Shown here: positions 6,810 through 15,337 of the stretch, one piece after another
Numbering within the stretch: position 1 is the stretch's first letter
How the letters are laid out: every line of letters starts with the position of its first letter
Source: an uncultured Maribacter sp.
GTDB lineage: Bacteria; Bacteroidota; Bacteroidia; Flavobacteriales; Flavobacteriaceae
Assembly: GCF_947496775.1 (NCBI RefSeq)
Contig: NZ_CANMDU010000007.1
Coordinates: 62,001-126,000 of the forward strand
Direction of reading: 5' to 3'
Length of the DNA stretch: 64,000 nt
Made by a program: the position numbers and the translations under genes
Notes under the pieces: generated by a model
Databases searched by the model: none
Told to the model about the DNA's origin: nothing
Seen by the model: only the letters and a program-made list of their open reading frames with translations

Positions 6810-9137
6810 ATGTATACCTCTATAACTAACAGGCGAAGTTTTATAAAAAAAATGGCCCTAGCATCGGCAATGACCGCGGCAGCAACCATGTTTCCTGGTA
6901 TTATTTTTGCCGATGAACAAGAAAAAAATATACCTAAAGATGCTGATTTAGATTGGAAGAAAGGACCTTGTAGATTTTGCGGAGTAGGCTGCGGAATATT
7001 AGTAGGCGTAGAAAACGGAAAGGCAGTCGCCGTAAAAGGGGACCCATCCTCATCTGTGAACAAGGGATTACTTTGCGTTAAAGGATACCATCAAATAATG
7101 TGTATTGCATCTAAAGATCGCTTAACACATGCTTTGGTTAAAAAAAATGGGAGCTATGTAAAGACACCCATAAATGATGCATTGGATTTAGTGGCTAGTA
7201 AAATGAAACAAACCATTAAAAATCACGGTAAAGATTCTGTTGCTATGTACACCTCGGGACAGTCTACTATTCCAGAAGGTTATGTAGCTTCTAAATTTAT
7301 GAAAGGCGCCATTGGCACTAATAACTTAGATTGTAATGCTCGTTTATGTATGGCCAGTGCCGTTGCTGGGTTCCTTACCACCTTTGGAGCTGATGAACCT
7401 ATGGGTTGTTACGAAGACATAGATTCTGCGGATTATTTTATTACCTGGGGCAATAACATGGCAGAGATGCATCCAGTTTTGTTCTCTAGAATGTTAGAAC
7501 AAAAAAATAGAAGAGATGCCAAAATAATCGATTTTGCAACAAGAACTACCCGCTCCAGCACGGCATCAAACAAATCTATATTATTTGAACCACAGACAGA
7601 TTTAGCTGTAGCCAATGCCATTTGTTATGAAATAGTAAATAACGGATGGGTAAACACCTCCTTTGTAGAAGAACATTGTAATTTCAATAAAGGTCTTACT
7701 AAAATGGGGTACGGTTTAGAAGACAATTATAAATTTAAAGATAAACCCAGTAAAATATCATTCGAAGAATACAAAGAATTTTTAGAAGATTACACTCCGG
7801 AAAAAGTATCTAAATATTCCAAGGTATCTGTTAAAGACATAAAGTACTTAGCAGCAATTTACGGAGATCCAAATAAAAAAGTAGTTTCTTATTGGTGTAT
7901 GGGTATGAATCAACATACCCGAGGTACTTGGATGAATAATCTAGTATATAATATTCATTTATTAACTGGTAAAATATCGCAACCTGGCAATGGTCCTTTT
8001 TCATTAACAGGGCAGCCATCCGCTTGCGGTACTGCTAGAGAGGTTGGTACATTTACACACAAACTCCCTAAAGGGGTTGTAACTAATGAAAAACACCGAA
8101 GAAAAGCTGCTAAAATATGGAAAGTACCTTATGAACGTATTCCTTCTAAACCTACCTACCATGCAACAGAAATGTTTAGAGCAGTAGATCGGGGAGATAT
8201 AAAGTTTATATGGACGCAAGTAACTAACCCACTAGTATCTCTTCCTAAAACAAGCAGGTACAAACCTGGTATGCAAAAAGAATCATGCTTTGTAGTGGTT
8301 TCTGATGTTTTTCCAACACCTACTTCCGATGTAGCTGATGTAATTTTACCTGCAACATGGCACATAGAAAAATCCGGATTATACGGTAACTCAGAACGTA
8401 GAACCCAACACTGGGATAAAATGGTAGAAGGGCCTGGAGAAACAACGGATGATGCCTGGATGACAATAGAGGTAGCTAAACGCATGGGCTATGGCGATTT
8501 ATTTCCATATTCCAAAGAAAACCATGTAGAAGAAATTTACAACGAGTACCGCCAGTTCCATGTCGGAAAAAAACATAATATGGCTCCATTAGAAGTCTTA
8601 AAATCCCAAGCAGGAGCAATCTGGCCTTATGTGGAAGGTAAATCTACACAATGGAGATTTAATGCAGCGTATGACCCTGCCTGTGATAACGGTAAAGATT
8701 TTCATTTTTACGGTAAACCCGATGGTAAGGCTGTAATTTGGCAAAGGCCATATGAACCCGCTGCTGAATCACCAGACGATGAATATCCTTTTTGGTTAAA
8801 TACCGGTCGTGTTATAGAACATTGGCATACTGGCTCCATGACTCGTAGAATCCCAGTATTACACAAAGCAGTTCCGCACTCCTACGTAGAGCTACATCCC
8901 GAAGATGCCAAAAAAATGAAAATTAAAAATGGTGAAAAGGTAAAGGTCGTCTCTAGAAGGGGATCCTGCATATTACCCGCTTCTGTTAACGAAAGAGGAT
9001 TACCAACCATAGGACAAGTTTTTGTGCCATTTTTTGATGAAAATATGATGATAAACGATGTTACATTAGATGCTTTTTGTCCTATTTCTAAAGAACCGGA
9101 TTACAAAAAATGTGCGGTCAAAATAATAAAAGCATAG
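6810..9137 (+). CDS. napA: periplasmic nitrate reductase catalytic subunit NapA
   Basis: The molybdenum enzyme that reduces nitrate to nitrite in the periplasm. A Tat signal is visible (NRRSFIKKMALA, Arg8-Arg9). The N-terminal [4Fe-4S] cluster ligands are Cys54, Cys57, Cys61 and Cys89, followed by Lys91. The NapA-type molybdenum ligand is Cys180 in NARLCMASAVAG, followed by the NapA hallmarks GADEPMGCYEDI and WGNNMAEMHPV. A C-terminal molybdopterin-dinucleotide domain ends the protein. Its 775 residues are slightly short of the roughly 800-830 usual for NapA. The divergent Moco operon would supply its cofactor. Confidence 0.92.
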   Translation: MYTSITNRRSFIKKMALASAMTAAATMFPGIIFADEQEKNIPKDADLDWKKGPCRFCGVGCGILVGVENGKAVAVKGDPSSSVNKGLLCVKGYHQIMCIASKDRLTHALVKKNGSYVKTPINDALDLVASKMKQTIKNHGKDSVAMYTSGQSTIPEGYVASKFMKGAIGTNNLDCNARLCMASAVAGFLTTFGADEPMGCYEDIDSADYFITWGNNMAEMHPVLFSRMLEQKNRRDAKIIDFATRTTRSSTASNKSILFEPQTDLAVANAICYEIVNNGWVNTSFVEEHCNFNKGLTKMGYGLEDNYKFKDKPSKISFEEYKEFLEDYTPEKVSKYSKVSVKDIKYLAAIYGDPNKKVVSYWCMGMNQHTRGTWMNNLVYNIHLLTGKISQPGNGPFSLTGQPSACGTAREVGTFTHKLPKGVVTNEKHRRKAAKIWKVPYERIPSKPTYHATEMFRAVDRGDIKFIWTQVTNPLVSLPKTSRYKPGMQKESCFVVVSDVFPTPTSDVADVILPATWHIEKSGLYGNSERRTQHWDKMVEGPGETTDDAWMTIEVAKRMGYGDLFPYSKENHVEEIYNEYRQFHVGKKHNMAPLEVLKSQAGAIWPYVEGKSTQWRFNAAYDPACDNGKDFHFYGKPDGKAVIWQRPYEPAAESPDDEYPFWLNTGRVIEHWHTGSMTRRIPVLHKAVPHSYVELHPEDAKKMKIKNGEKVKVVSRRGSCILPASVNERGLPTIGQVFVPFFDENMMINDVTLDAFCPISKEPDYKKCAVKIIKA

Positions 9138-9140
9138 GCC

Positions 9141-9824
9141 ATGAAAAAAAGATTAGGCATCATATTCTTATTTGCTTTGCTCTTTGGTGCTTTTATTACC
9201 ATATGGAATAAAAGTTACCACCAAGGACTAGAGGAAGCCTATATTCCTATAAAAAAGGACAATATCATTAATGAACTACCATCAGAAAGTAAGGTTTTTA
9301 CACGTTCTAAACATGCTTTAAATTACGCAGAAATGCCTGTTGATGCAAAATACCAACGTTCCTTAATTACCTATTACAACAATAGAGCATATCCTGGAGC
9401 ACCACCAAGTATTCCTCATGAAATTCTCCAAGATGGCATTGTAGGTGGCAATAGCTGTTTAAAATGTCATGAAAACGGAGGATTTGTAATAAAGTATAAT
9501 GCATATACTCCTGTAACGCCTCATCCAGAAATGACAAACTGTAGGCAATGTCATGTAGAATCTAGAACCAAAACTCTTTTTAAAGGAAATAGTTTTTATA
9601 AAAAAACACCTCCAAAGGTAGGTATAAACAATGCACTGTTAGGAAGCCCGCCAATGATACCACATGCTTTACAAATGAGAGAAAATTGTTTGTCATGCCA
9701 TGCAGGGTCTAGCGCGCCAAAAGAAATTAGAGTAAGCCACCCTGAACGTGTAAACTGTAGACAATGCCATGTCCCTAAAGACAAGGAAATTAAAGATTTA
9801 GACCTTTTCACCAGAGCTAATTAA
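9141..9824 (+). CDS. napB: NapB-like tetrahaem cytochrome c (duplicated NapB module)
   Basis: Electron donor to NapA, anchored or exported by an N-terminal hydrophobic segment (residues 5-22). Four c-haem motifs are visible: CLKCH 106-110, CRQCH 134-138, CLSCH 183-187 and CRQCH 206-210. Classical NapB has two. Here two consecutive units share the order PP-x-IPH (88-93; 170-175), CxxCH, HPE/HPER, NCRQCHV, so the protein looks like a tandem duplication of a dihaem NapB. The gene begins three bases after napA. An alternative reading is a small NapC/NrfH-like or DsrJ-like cytochrome, but the IPH and CRQCHVP motifs favour NapB. Confidence 0.75.
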   Translation: MKKRLGIIFLFALLFGAFITIWNKSYHQGLEEAYIPIKKDNIINELPSESKVFTRSKHALNYAEMPVDAKYQRSLITYYNNRAYPGAPPSIPHEILQDGIVGGNSCLKCHENGGFVIKYNAYTPVTPHPEMTNCRQCHVESRTKTLFKGNSFYKKTPPKVGINNALLGSPPMIPHALQMRENCLSCHAGSSAPKEIRVSHPERVNCRQCHVPKDKEIKDLDLFTRAN

Positions 9825-9828
9825 GACA

Positions 9829-10458
9829 ATGAATATGTACCGAAATATTAAAAAAATAGGTTTTAGTTTTCTTCTTGCCTTTCTATTCTTATCGTGTAAA
9901 AATGAGGATCACGGATACCATTCGGTAATGGATAAGATAGAAGGAGAAGGCAAAAGCTATAAAGGCGTCTCTGTATCATCAGAATCCTATATAGATCATA
10001 TAAAAACTATGGAAATTACCACTGGCGAACATACCTTTTTAATTCCAGAAAGAAAGAGTAAAATTAAATCATACAAATGCACGGAATGCCATGCCAAACC
10101 TTTAAAAGAAACGCAACTTACAGGTTCCGCTAAAAAAGCACATTGGGATATTGGTATTGTTCATGCCGATAAAAATACCATGAACTGTATTAGTTGTCAT
10201 AATGGAGATGTTATGGATGAACTAAAGTCATTAACCGGAAATCCAATCGATTTTAATAACAGCTATATTTTATGTAGTCAATGCCATACGAAACAATTTA
10301 AAGATTGGGAAGGAGGAGCTCATGGTAAACGTATTGGTGGTTGGGCTCCGCCTAGAGCAGCACTCACTTGTGTAAATTGTCATAATCCTCATGACCCACA
10401 CATAGCCTCTAAATGGCCAGTAAGGTACAATTCTGTAAAAGCTGAAGAAAGAAAATAG
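9829..10458 (+). CDS. tetrahaem cytochrome c lipoprotein
   Basis: 209 residues with a lipoprotein signal peptide (LLAFLFLSC, Cys23). Four CxxCH motifs are present: 84-88, 120-124, 149-153 and 181-185, the last followed by NPHDPH. It is probably tethered to a membrane facing the periplasm and passes electrons between the NrfCD-like complex and the NapAB proteins. That role is inferred from its place between napB and the Fe-S gene. I cannot assign it to a named nap gene; it is not a NapC, having no N-terminal membrane helix apart from the signal. Confidence 0.8.
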   Translation: MNMYRNIKKIGFSFLLAFLFLSCKNEDHGYHSVMDKIEGEGKSYKGVSVSSESYIDHIKTMEITTGEHTFLIPERKSKIKSYKCTECHAKPLKETQLTGSAKKAHWDIGIVHADKNTMNCISCHNGDVMDELKSLTGNPIDFNNSYILCSQCHTKQFKDWEGGAHGKRIGGWAPPRAALTCVNCHNPHDPHIASKWPVRYNSVKAEERK

Positions 10459-10492
10459 TACACCATAGTTTGGTGAAAAAATAAATTAAGGT

Positions 10493-11572
10493 ATGAGTGA
10501 CACTAAAAAGAAATGGTTTTCTTTAAACCTAAATAATACAAAAAAACGAACTTCATCTTCCTGTGGTTGTGGTAAAACAGAAGGAGGGTGTGGGTCTCAC
10601 AACACACAAAATCCAATTAAAAAACCGAAAGACGGCTATCAACAAGTTTTTGATGTTAAAATGGATAGAAGATCTGCTTTTAAACAGCTCACCGCAAGTT
10701 TAGCTATTGGTGCTGGAGCTGTAAGTACTTCTTGCAGTATGATTGCCGGTGAGGAAACAAAAGAAAAAGCACAAATAGATTGGGAAGAGCAGTTTAAAGG
10801 TAATTACAAACTGATGACGGATCAAGAAAAGAACGATACCGTAAACCGTTTAGTTAGATCCTACCAATTAAGAACGGGAAAATCCATAAATATGTCCTCT
10901 AAAAACGCCGAAGAAGATGTTCTCTTTGGTTATGCTTTTAATATCTCCAAATGCCAAGGATATATGGATTGTGTTACTGCTTGTGTTGAAGAAAACAACC
11001 AAGACCGAAACTCGCAAATGCAATACATCCGTATTCATGAAATGAAAGATGGCCAAGGGTTTAATTTTAACGAAGCCGATGATAACTATTATCACGAAGT
11101 ACCTGCTGAAGGGCATTTTTATATGGGTACACAATGTTTTCATTGCGATAACCCTCCTTGTGTAGAGGTATGCCCTGTACAAGCAACATGGAGAGAAGAA
11201 GATGGCTTAGTTGTTATTGATTATGATTGGTGTGTAGGTTGTAGGTACTGTATGGCTGCTTGCCCTTATGATGGTAGACGTTTTAATTGGAGCACCCCAG
11301 AAGTACCAGAAGAAGAGGTAAACAAAAATCAACACTACTTGGGAAATAGAATGCGTAAAAAAGGGGTTATGGAAAAATGTACCTTCTGCGTGCAACGTTC
11401 TAGGTCTGGTCAAAACCCAGCTTGTGTTGAAGCATGCCCTACCGGAGCACGTATTTTCGGGAATTTACTAGACCCTGATAGTACAATACGTTGGGTTCTA
11501 GAGAACAAAAAAGTATTTAGATTAAAAGAAGATTTAGGTACAGAGCCTAAGTTTTGGTATTTCATGGATTAA
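10493..11572 (+). CDS. NrfC/DsrO-like four-cluster ferredoxin subunit
   Basis: A periplasm-facing Fe-S subunit of a quinol dehydrogenase. The N-terminus has a cysteine-rich CGCG...GGCG stretch (24-33), then a Tat-like signal (DRRSAFKQL, Arg59-Arg60, hydrophobic to about 80). Four cluster groups follow: I Cys154, Cys160, Cys164; II Cys215, Cys218, Cys223, Cys227; III Cys247, Cys250, Cys253, Cys257; IV Cys296, Cys299, Cys311, Cys315. Group I has Tyr157 where the second Cys normally sits, so one cluster is probably [3Fe-4S]. The gene directly precedes an NrfD-like membrane subunit. Confidence 0.85.
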   Translation: MSDTKKKWFSLNLNNTKKRTSSSCGCGKTEGGCGSHNTQNPIKKPKDGYQQVFDVKMDRRSAFKQLTASLAIGAGAVSTSCSMIAGEETKEKAQIDWEEQFKGNYKLMTDQEKNDTVNRLVRSYQLRTGKSINMSSKNAEEDVLFGYAFNISKCQGYMDCVTACVEENNQDRNSQMQYIRIHEMKDGQGFNFNEADDNYYHEVPAEGHFYMGTQCFHCDNPPCVEVCPVQATWREEDGLVVIDYDWCVGCRYCMAACPYDGRRFNWSTPEVPEEEVNKNQHYLGNRMRKKGVMEKCTFCVQRSRSGQNPACVEACPTGARIFGNLLDPDSTIRWVLENKKVFRLKEDLGTEPKFWYFMD

Positions 11573-11594
11573 GAATAGTGCAAATTAATAAGAA

Positions 11595-12812
11595 ATGAAA
11601 ACAATGAAGGTTTTTAAGAGTTTAATTGTAGACAGCCTAAATACAATTACCCACGGGACTAAAAAATACCATCTATGGATGGCATTTTTAACCTTTGGTA
11701 TGCTTGTAGGTATGTACTGTTATTCTATACAATTAGAGGAAGGTTTAAGTGCAACAGGTATGACCGATAGTGTAAGTTGGGGTTTGTATATTTCCAACTT
11801 TACGTTTCTAGTAGGTGTAGCCGCAGCTGCTGTAATGCTCGTAATGCCAACCTATGTATTGAAAGATATAGATTTTAAACAAGCTGTTTTAATAGGGGAA
11901 GGTTTAGCAGTAGCCGCTCTAATTATGTGTCTAGCATTTGTTATTGCAGATATGGGAGGTCCTTCGGTATTATGGCATATGTTACCTGGGATTGGAGTCT
12001 TCAATTTTCCTAACTCCATGCTTACATGGGATGTTATAGCTCTAAACGGTTATTTAATAATAAACATTACCATTCCATTATACATTCTTTTTAGACATTA
12101 TCAAAATAAAGAAGCTAAGCCTAGAGTTTATCTTCCCGGAGCACTGATTTCCGTTTTTTGGGCTATTGGTATACATTTAGTTACCGCCTTTTTATATCAA
12201 GGATTACAAGCAAAACCTTTCTGGAATAATGCCCTACTGGGCCCTAGATTTTTGGCTTCAGCATTCGCAGCAGGCCCGGCTTTAATAATTCTGGTACTTG
12301 CCATTATTAGATCACACACAACATTTAAAATACCCGATAAAACCATTAAAAAGATTGCCTTAGTAGTTACCGTTGCTGCTCAAATAAACTTAATCATGTT
12401 AATATCTGAACTTTTTAAAGAATTCTATGCCCCTACACATCATAGTGAAAGTGCTTATTATTTATTTTTTGGGCTTCATGGAAAAGATGCTTTAATGCCT
12501 TGGATATGGACAGCCATACCTTTAAATATACTAGCCACCATTCTTTTAACTTTTCATAAACTTCGTAACAATCTAAAAGTGCTTTATTTTGCTTGTTTTA
12601 TCCTATTTATTGCCATTTGGATAGAGAAAGGATTTGGTCTTATAATCCCAGGTTTTATTCCCGGTTCTTATGGTAAGATTGCAGAATATACTCCTACAGG
12701 TATAGAAATTGGAGTTACTCTGGGTATTTGGGCTATGGGTGCATTTATATTTACCATCTTAGCAAGAACTGCAATAAATATTGAAACCGGAGTTTTACGT
12801 TATAAAAGATAG
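11595..12812 (+). CDS. nrfD: NrfD/PsrC-like membrane quinol dehydrogenase subunit
   Basis: A 405-residue polytopic protein with about ten membrane helices. NrfD-family features include the early WGLYISNFTFLVGVAAAA segment and later charged residues within helices. This family oxidises menaquinol and hands electrons to an NrfC-type Fe-S protein, here the preceding gene. In this operon the pair appears to replace NapC or NapGH as the quinol-oxidising unit. It is followed by a strong terminator, so it is the last nap-operon gene. Confidence 0.87.
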   Translation: MKTMKVFKSLIVDSLNTITHGTKKYHLWMAFLTFGMLVGMYCYSIQLEEGLSATGMTDSVSWGLYISNFTFLVGVAAAAVMLVMPTYVLKDIDFKQAVLIGEGLAVAALIMCLAFVIADMGGPSVLWHMLPGIGVFNFPNSMLTWDVIALNGYLIINITIPLYILFRHYQNKEAKPRVYLPGALISVFWAIGIHLVTAFLYQGLQAKPFWNNALLGPRFLASAFAAGPALIILVLAIIRSHTTFKIPDKTIKKIALVVTVAAQINLIMLISELFKEFYAPTHHSESAYYLFFGLHGKDALMPWIWTAIPLNILATILLTFHKLRNNLKVLYFACFILFIAIWIEKGFGLIIPGFIPGSYGKIAEYTPTGIEIGVTLGIWAMGAFIFTILARTAINIETGVLRYKR

Positions 12813-12872
12813 AATGCGTATTTCATAATTTTACGCAAAAACCTTATTACTCATTAAACTTCAATAAAAAAA

Positions 12873-12897
12873 GCCCTCTAAAAAAGAGGGCTTTTTT
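12873..12897. terminator. bidirectional terminator between nrfD and the DUF3078 gene
   Basis: GCCCTCT (12873-12879), loop AAAAA, AGAGGGC (12885-12891), then TTTTTT. A-rich sequence on the other side makes it work in both directions. It serves the converging nap operon (+) and the DUF3078 gene (-). Confidence 0.8.
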
Positions 12898-12920
12898 GTT
12901 TTAGTGTGGTTAAGCTTTTC

Positions 12921-13850
12921 TTAGAAAGCGTAGTTAAGACCAAATAACCAATATGACTGTGTTTTATTATCTATGTTAGATAAACTTGCAGTTGTATTTG
13001 GATCCAGCTTAAATGCGTTATTTAATGCTTCTTGCTTATTACCTCTTAAACCAAACTCAAAACCTAAACCAATACCTTTCCATAATGTGTAGCCAAAAGA
13101 GTTAATCCATGTCCAATTAGACAGGTCTCCGCTCTTATAACTTTGAAAGGTAGAGAAGTTTGTTTTAAAATTTACTGCTCCTAATTGCTTTGTATAGTCC
13201 ATTACTATTTTAGCTCCTAAAGAAGAATCAAAAACAGCATCGTTCTTAGCAAATACAAAGTTGTAGTTTAAAGGATGAATAACTACTACCATATCTTTTA
13301 TTGGTGTCCATGTTGCACCAATACCTAAATCTAAATATCCCGGGTCATTAAAATTATTTAAGATAGTAGTTCTATATTCTCCTAAAGCAGAGATAGCAAA
13401 TTTATCGCTTAATTTACGACCATATAAAGAAGAGATTGTAAACACATCTGTTGCTTCTTTAAAACCATCTTGTTGATTTTCTGGTAAATTTTGATCATCT
13501 AACTTTACCCAACCAAGATTAATATTACCATTATTTCTCCAGAAGAATTTTTCACGATCCAAGTTTGCAAAACCATTAACTGTAACTCCTATATTACCAG
13601 AAGAATTATCTGGTAAAGCTTGCGAATACCAGTTACTAAATCCTGATAAATTAGCACCAATAGTTCCAAAAGCTCCTTTTTTCCATCCAGGGAAAGCGTC
13701 AATTTTTCCTTGTAATGCATCTACTCTACCTTGGATAGCTGCAACGGAGTCCTTTTTTAAAGCTTGTTCTGCTTTTAATTCATCAATTGTTTGCGCATAA
13801 CTCGCAGACATTGCAAATACCGCTACCAAAGTAAATACTAGTTTTTTCAT
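12921..13850 (-). CDS. DUF3078 outer-membrane-type protein
   Basis: A 309-residue secreted protein: a clear signal peptide (MKKLVFTLVAVFAMSASYAQ), a short coiled segment (residues 21-48), then alternating beta-strand sequence rich in Gly and aromatic residues, ending in Phe as outer-membrane barrels do. The pattern is that of the DUF3078 family of Bacteroidota, whose function is unknown. The frame extends to 13952, but a TACTTTTG promoter box at 13885-13892 and the signal peptide fix the start at 13850. Confidence 0.85.
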   Translation of the reverse strand: MKKLVFTLVAVFAMSASYAQTIDELKAEQALKKDSVAAIQGRVDALQGKIDAFPGWKKGAFGTIGANLSGFSNWYSQALPDNSSGNIGVTVNGFANLDREKFFWRNNGNINLGWVKLDDQNLPENQQDGFKEATDVFTISSLYGRKLSDKFAISALGEYRTTILNNFNDPGYLDLGIGATWTPIKDMVVVIHPLNYNFVFAKNDAVFDSSLGAKIVMDYTKQLGAVNFKTNFSTFQSYKSGDLSNWTWINSFGYTLWKGIGLGFEFGLRGNKQEALNNAFKLDPNTTASLSNIDNKTQSYWLFGLNYAF

Positions 13851-13884
13851 AATGTAGTGTTTAGTGTTTTTTAATTTAGAAACG

Positions 13885-13892
13885 CAAAAGTA
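13885..13892 (-). promoter_or_regulatory. -7 promoter box of the DUF3078 gene
   Basis: The minus strand reads TACTTTTG, an exact TAnnTTTG, 35 bases before the DUF3078 ATG and just beyond the DUF2480 stop. No convincing TTG was found at -33. Confidence 0.45.
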
Positions 13893-13918
13893 ATAAATGT
13901 CACTTATAAAGCGATAAA

Positions 13919-14422
13919 TTATTTCTTTTTGTATAAAGGAACAGAGGAGCAAGCTTCCCCATACATAATACTCTTAGCTACACTTTGCAATCTAATAGTT
14001 GCCCATATATAAGCATTTGACGGTACTGGTTTATTACTACATCCTTTGATAATCACCGGCTTACCTTGATAAGCCGTAATATCTAAATTGTCTATGATAG
14101 ACTTATACACCAAAGCATTTAAATCTTCTAGATTTCCTTGTGCTACCATAGTAACAAAAGGCTCTAATTTCGTTGCAATCAACATATATGCCCATCCCGG
14201 AATTATAGCATCTGTACTACAACTGAGGGCTACATAGGAATCTTTATATTGTTCCCAGTTATGTTCTGCAATAGTAGCTCTAAAATTTTTTTCCTTAAGA
14301 ATAAACCCTTCAAACAACCACTGGCTAATATCCAACACCATTCTCCTTCCCTCTGGATAGTGGTCTTCCAAATTAAAGGTCATTAACTGACTTTCGGCAA
14401 CTCTATTTATTATTTCTTTCAT
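13919..14422 (-). CDS. DUF2480 family protein
   Basis: A 167-residue soluble protein that I recognise as the Bacteroidota family DUF2480: starts MKEIINRVAESQLMTFNLED, with LDISQWLFEGFILKEK and the C-terminal KGCSNKPVPSNAYIWATI. No signal peptide or membrane helix. Function is unknown. It follows sufT by 84 bases on the same strand; in this neighbourhood it may belong to the Fe-S assembly transcript, which would be inference only. Confidence 0.8.
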   Translation of the reverse strand: MKEIINRVAESQLMTFNLEDHYPEGRRMVLDISQWLFEGFILKEKNFRATIAEHNWEQYKDSYVALSCSTDAIIPGWAYMLIATKLEPFVTMVAQGNLEDLNALVYKSIIDNLDITAYQGKPVIIKGCSNKPVPSNAYIWATIRLQSVAKSIMYGEACSSVPLYKKK

Positions 14423-14506
14423 GATTAGCAGTTATCAGATCAAAGGAATCAGAAATCTGTATTTTTCTAATACTAGATTAAATCGAAAATTCTTAAAACT
14501 GATTTC

Positions 14507-14839
14507 TTAGAGAAGTCCTATTTCTAGCTTCGCCTCTTCACTCATAAGATCTTGCGTCCAAGGTGGATCAAAAGTAATTTCTACAATAGCCGACTTTACC
14601 GCATCTATAGATTTTACTTTTTCTTCTATTTCCACTGGTAAAGATTCCGCAACTGGACAGTTGGGAGATGTCAGAGTCATTAAAATTTTAACTTCGTTAT
14701 CTTCATTTACGAAAACATCGTAAATTAAACCAAGTTCATATATATCTACTGGAATTTCTGGATCATAAATAGTCTTTAACACTCTTACTATTTGTTCTCC
14801 TAATTCTTGTGTATCTATTGTAGTTGTTTCTTCGCTCAT
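14507..14839 (-). CDS. sufT: SUF-associated MIP18/DUF59 protein
   Basis: A 110-residue DUF59 (MIP18) protein with the family core TIYDPEIPVDIYELGLIYDV and LMTLTSPNCPVAESLP, containing the conserved Cys. Such proteins help mature Fe-S proteins as part of SUF systems (SufT). It starts seven bases after sufE, in one transcript with sufS and sufE. Confidence 0.87.
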   Translation of the reverse strand: MSEETTTIDTQELGEQIVRVLKTIYDPEIPVDIYELGLIYDVFVNEDNEVKILMTLTSPNCPVAESLPVEIEEKVKSIDAVKSAIVEITFDPPWTQDLMSEEAKLEIGLL

Positions 14840-14846
14840 GTTACTT

Positions 14847-15269
14847 TTAGTTTAGTTGTGTTTGATATGCTATTGCATATAATTTCAACTGTTTAATCAT
14901 ACTCACTAATCCGTTCGCTCTTGTGGGAGACAAATGTTCTTTCAGCCCAATTTCGTCAATAAAATTGGTATTAGCATCAATAATATTTTGTGGTTTTTGG
15001 TTACTAAAAACTCGTATTAAGATAGCAATTATTCCTTTTGTTATTATAGCATCGCTATCCGCAGTAAAAACCAATTTATCTTCCTGTAGTTTGGCATGTA
15101 CCCAAACTTTACTTTGACATCCTTTTATAATATGATCCTCTGTTTTAAACTCTTCTTCTATTAAAGGTAGAGATTTTCCCAAGTCTATCATATACTCATA
15201 GCGCTGCATCCAATCATCGAACATGGAAAACTCGTCTATAATTTCTTCTTGGATTGCTTCAATGGTCAT
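14847..15269 (-). CDS. sufE: cysteine desulphuration protein SufE
   Basis: A 140-residue SufE that accepts persulphide sulphur from SufS and passes it to the SufBCD scaffold. The acceptor Cys51 lies in the family motif KGCQSKVW. The normal length and position next to sufS and sufT agree. Confidence 0.93.
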   Translation of the reverse strand: MTIEAIQEEIIDEFSMFDDWMQRYEYMIDLGKSLPLIEEEFKTEDHIIKGCQSKVWVHAKLQEDKLVFTADSDAIITKGIIAILIRVFSNQKPQNIIDANTNFIDEIGLKEHLSPTRANGLVSMIKQLKLYAIAYQTQLN

Positions 15270-15337
15270 ACCTGTTATTTTTTACAAAAGTACGATAGGA
15301 ATCTTTGGGATTCAAAAGTTTAGGAAAATGATAACGA

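Noticed and set aside
12921-13952. 343-aa form of the DUF3078 protein
   Set aside because: The first 34 residues come from the 3' part of the DUF2480 gene and its promoter spacer; the signal peptide at 13850 is clear.
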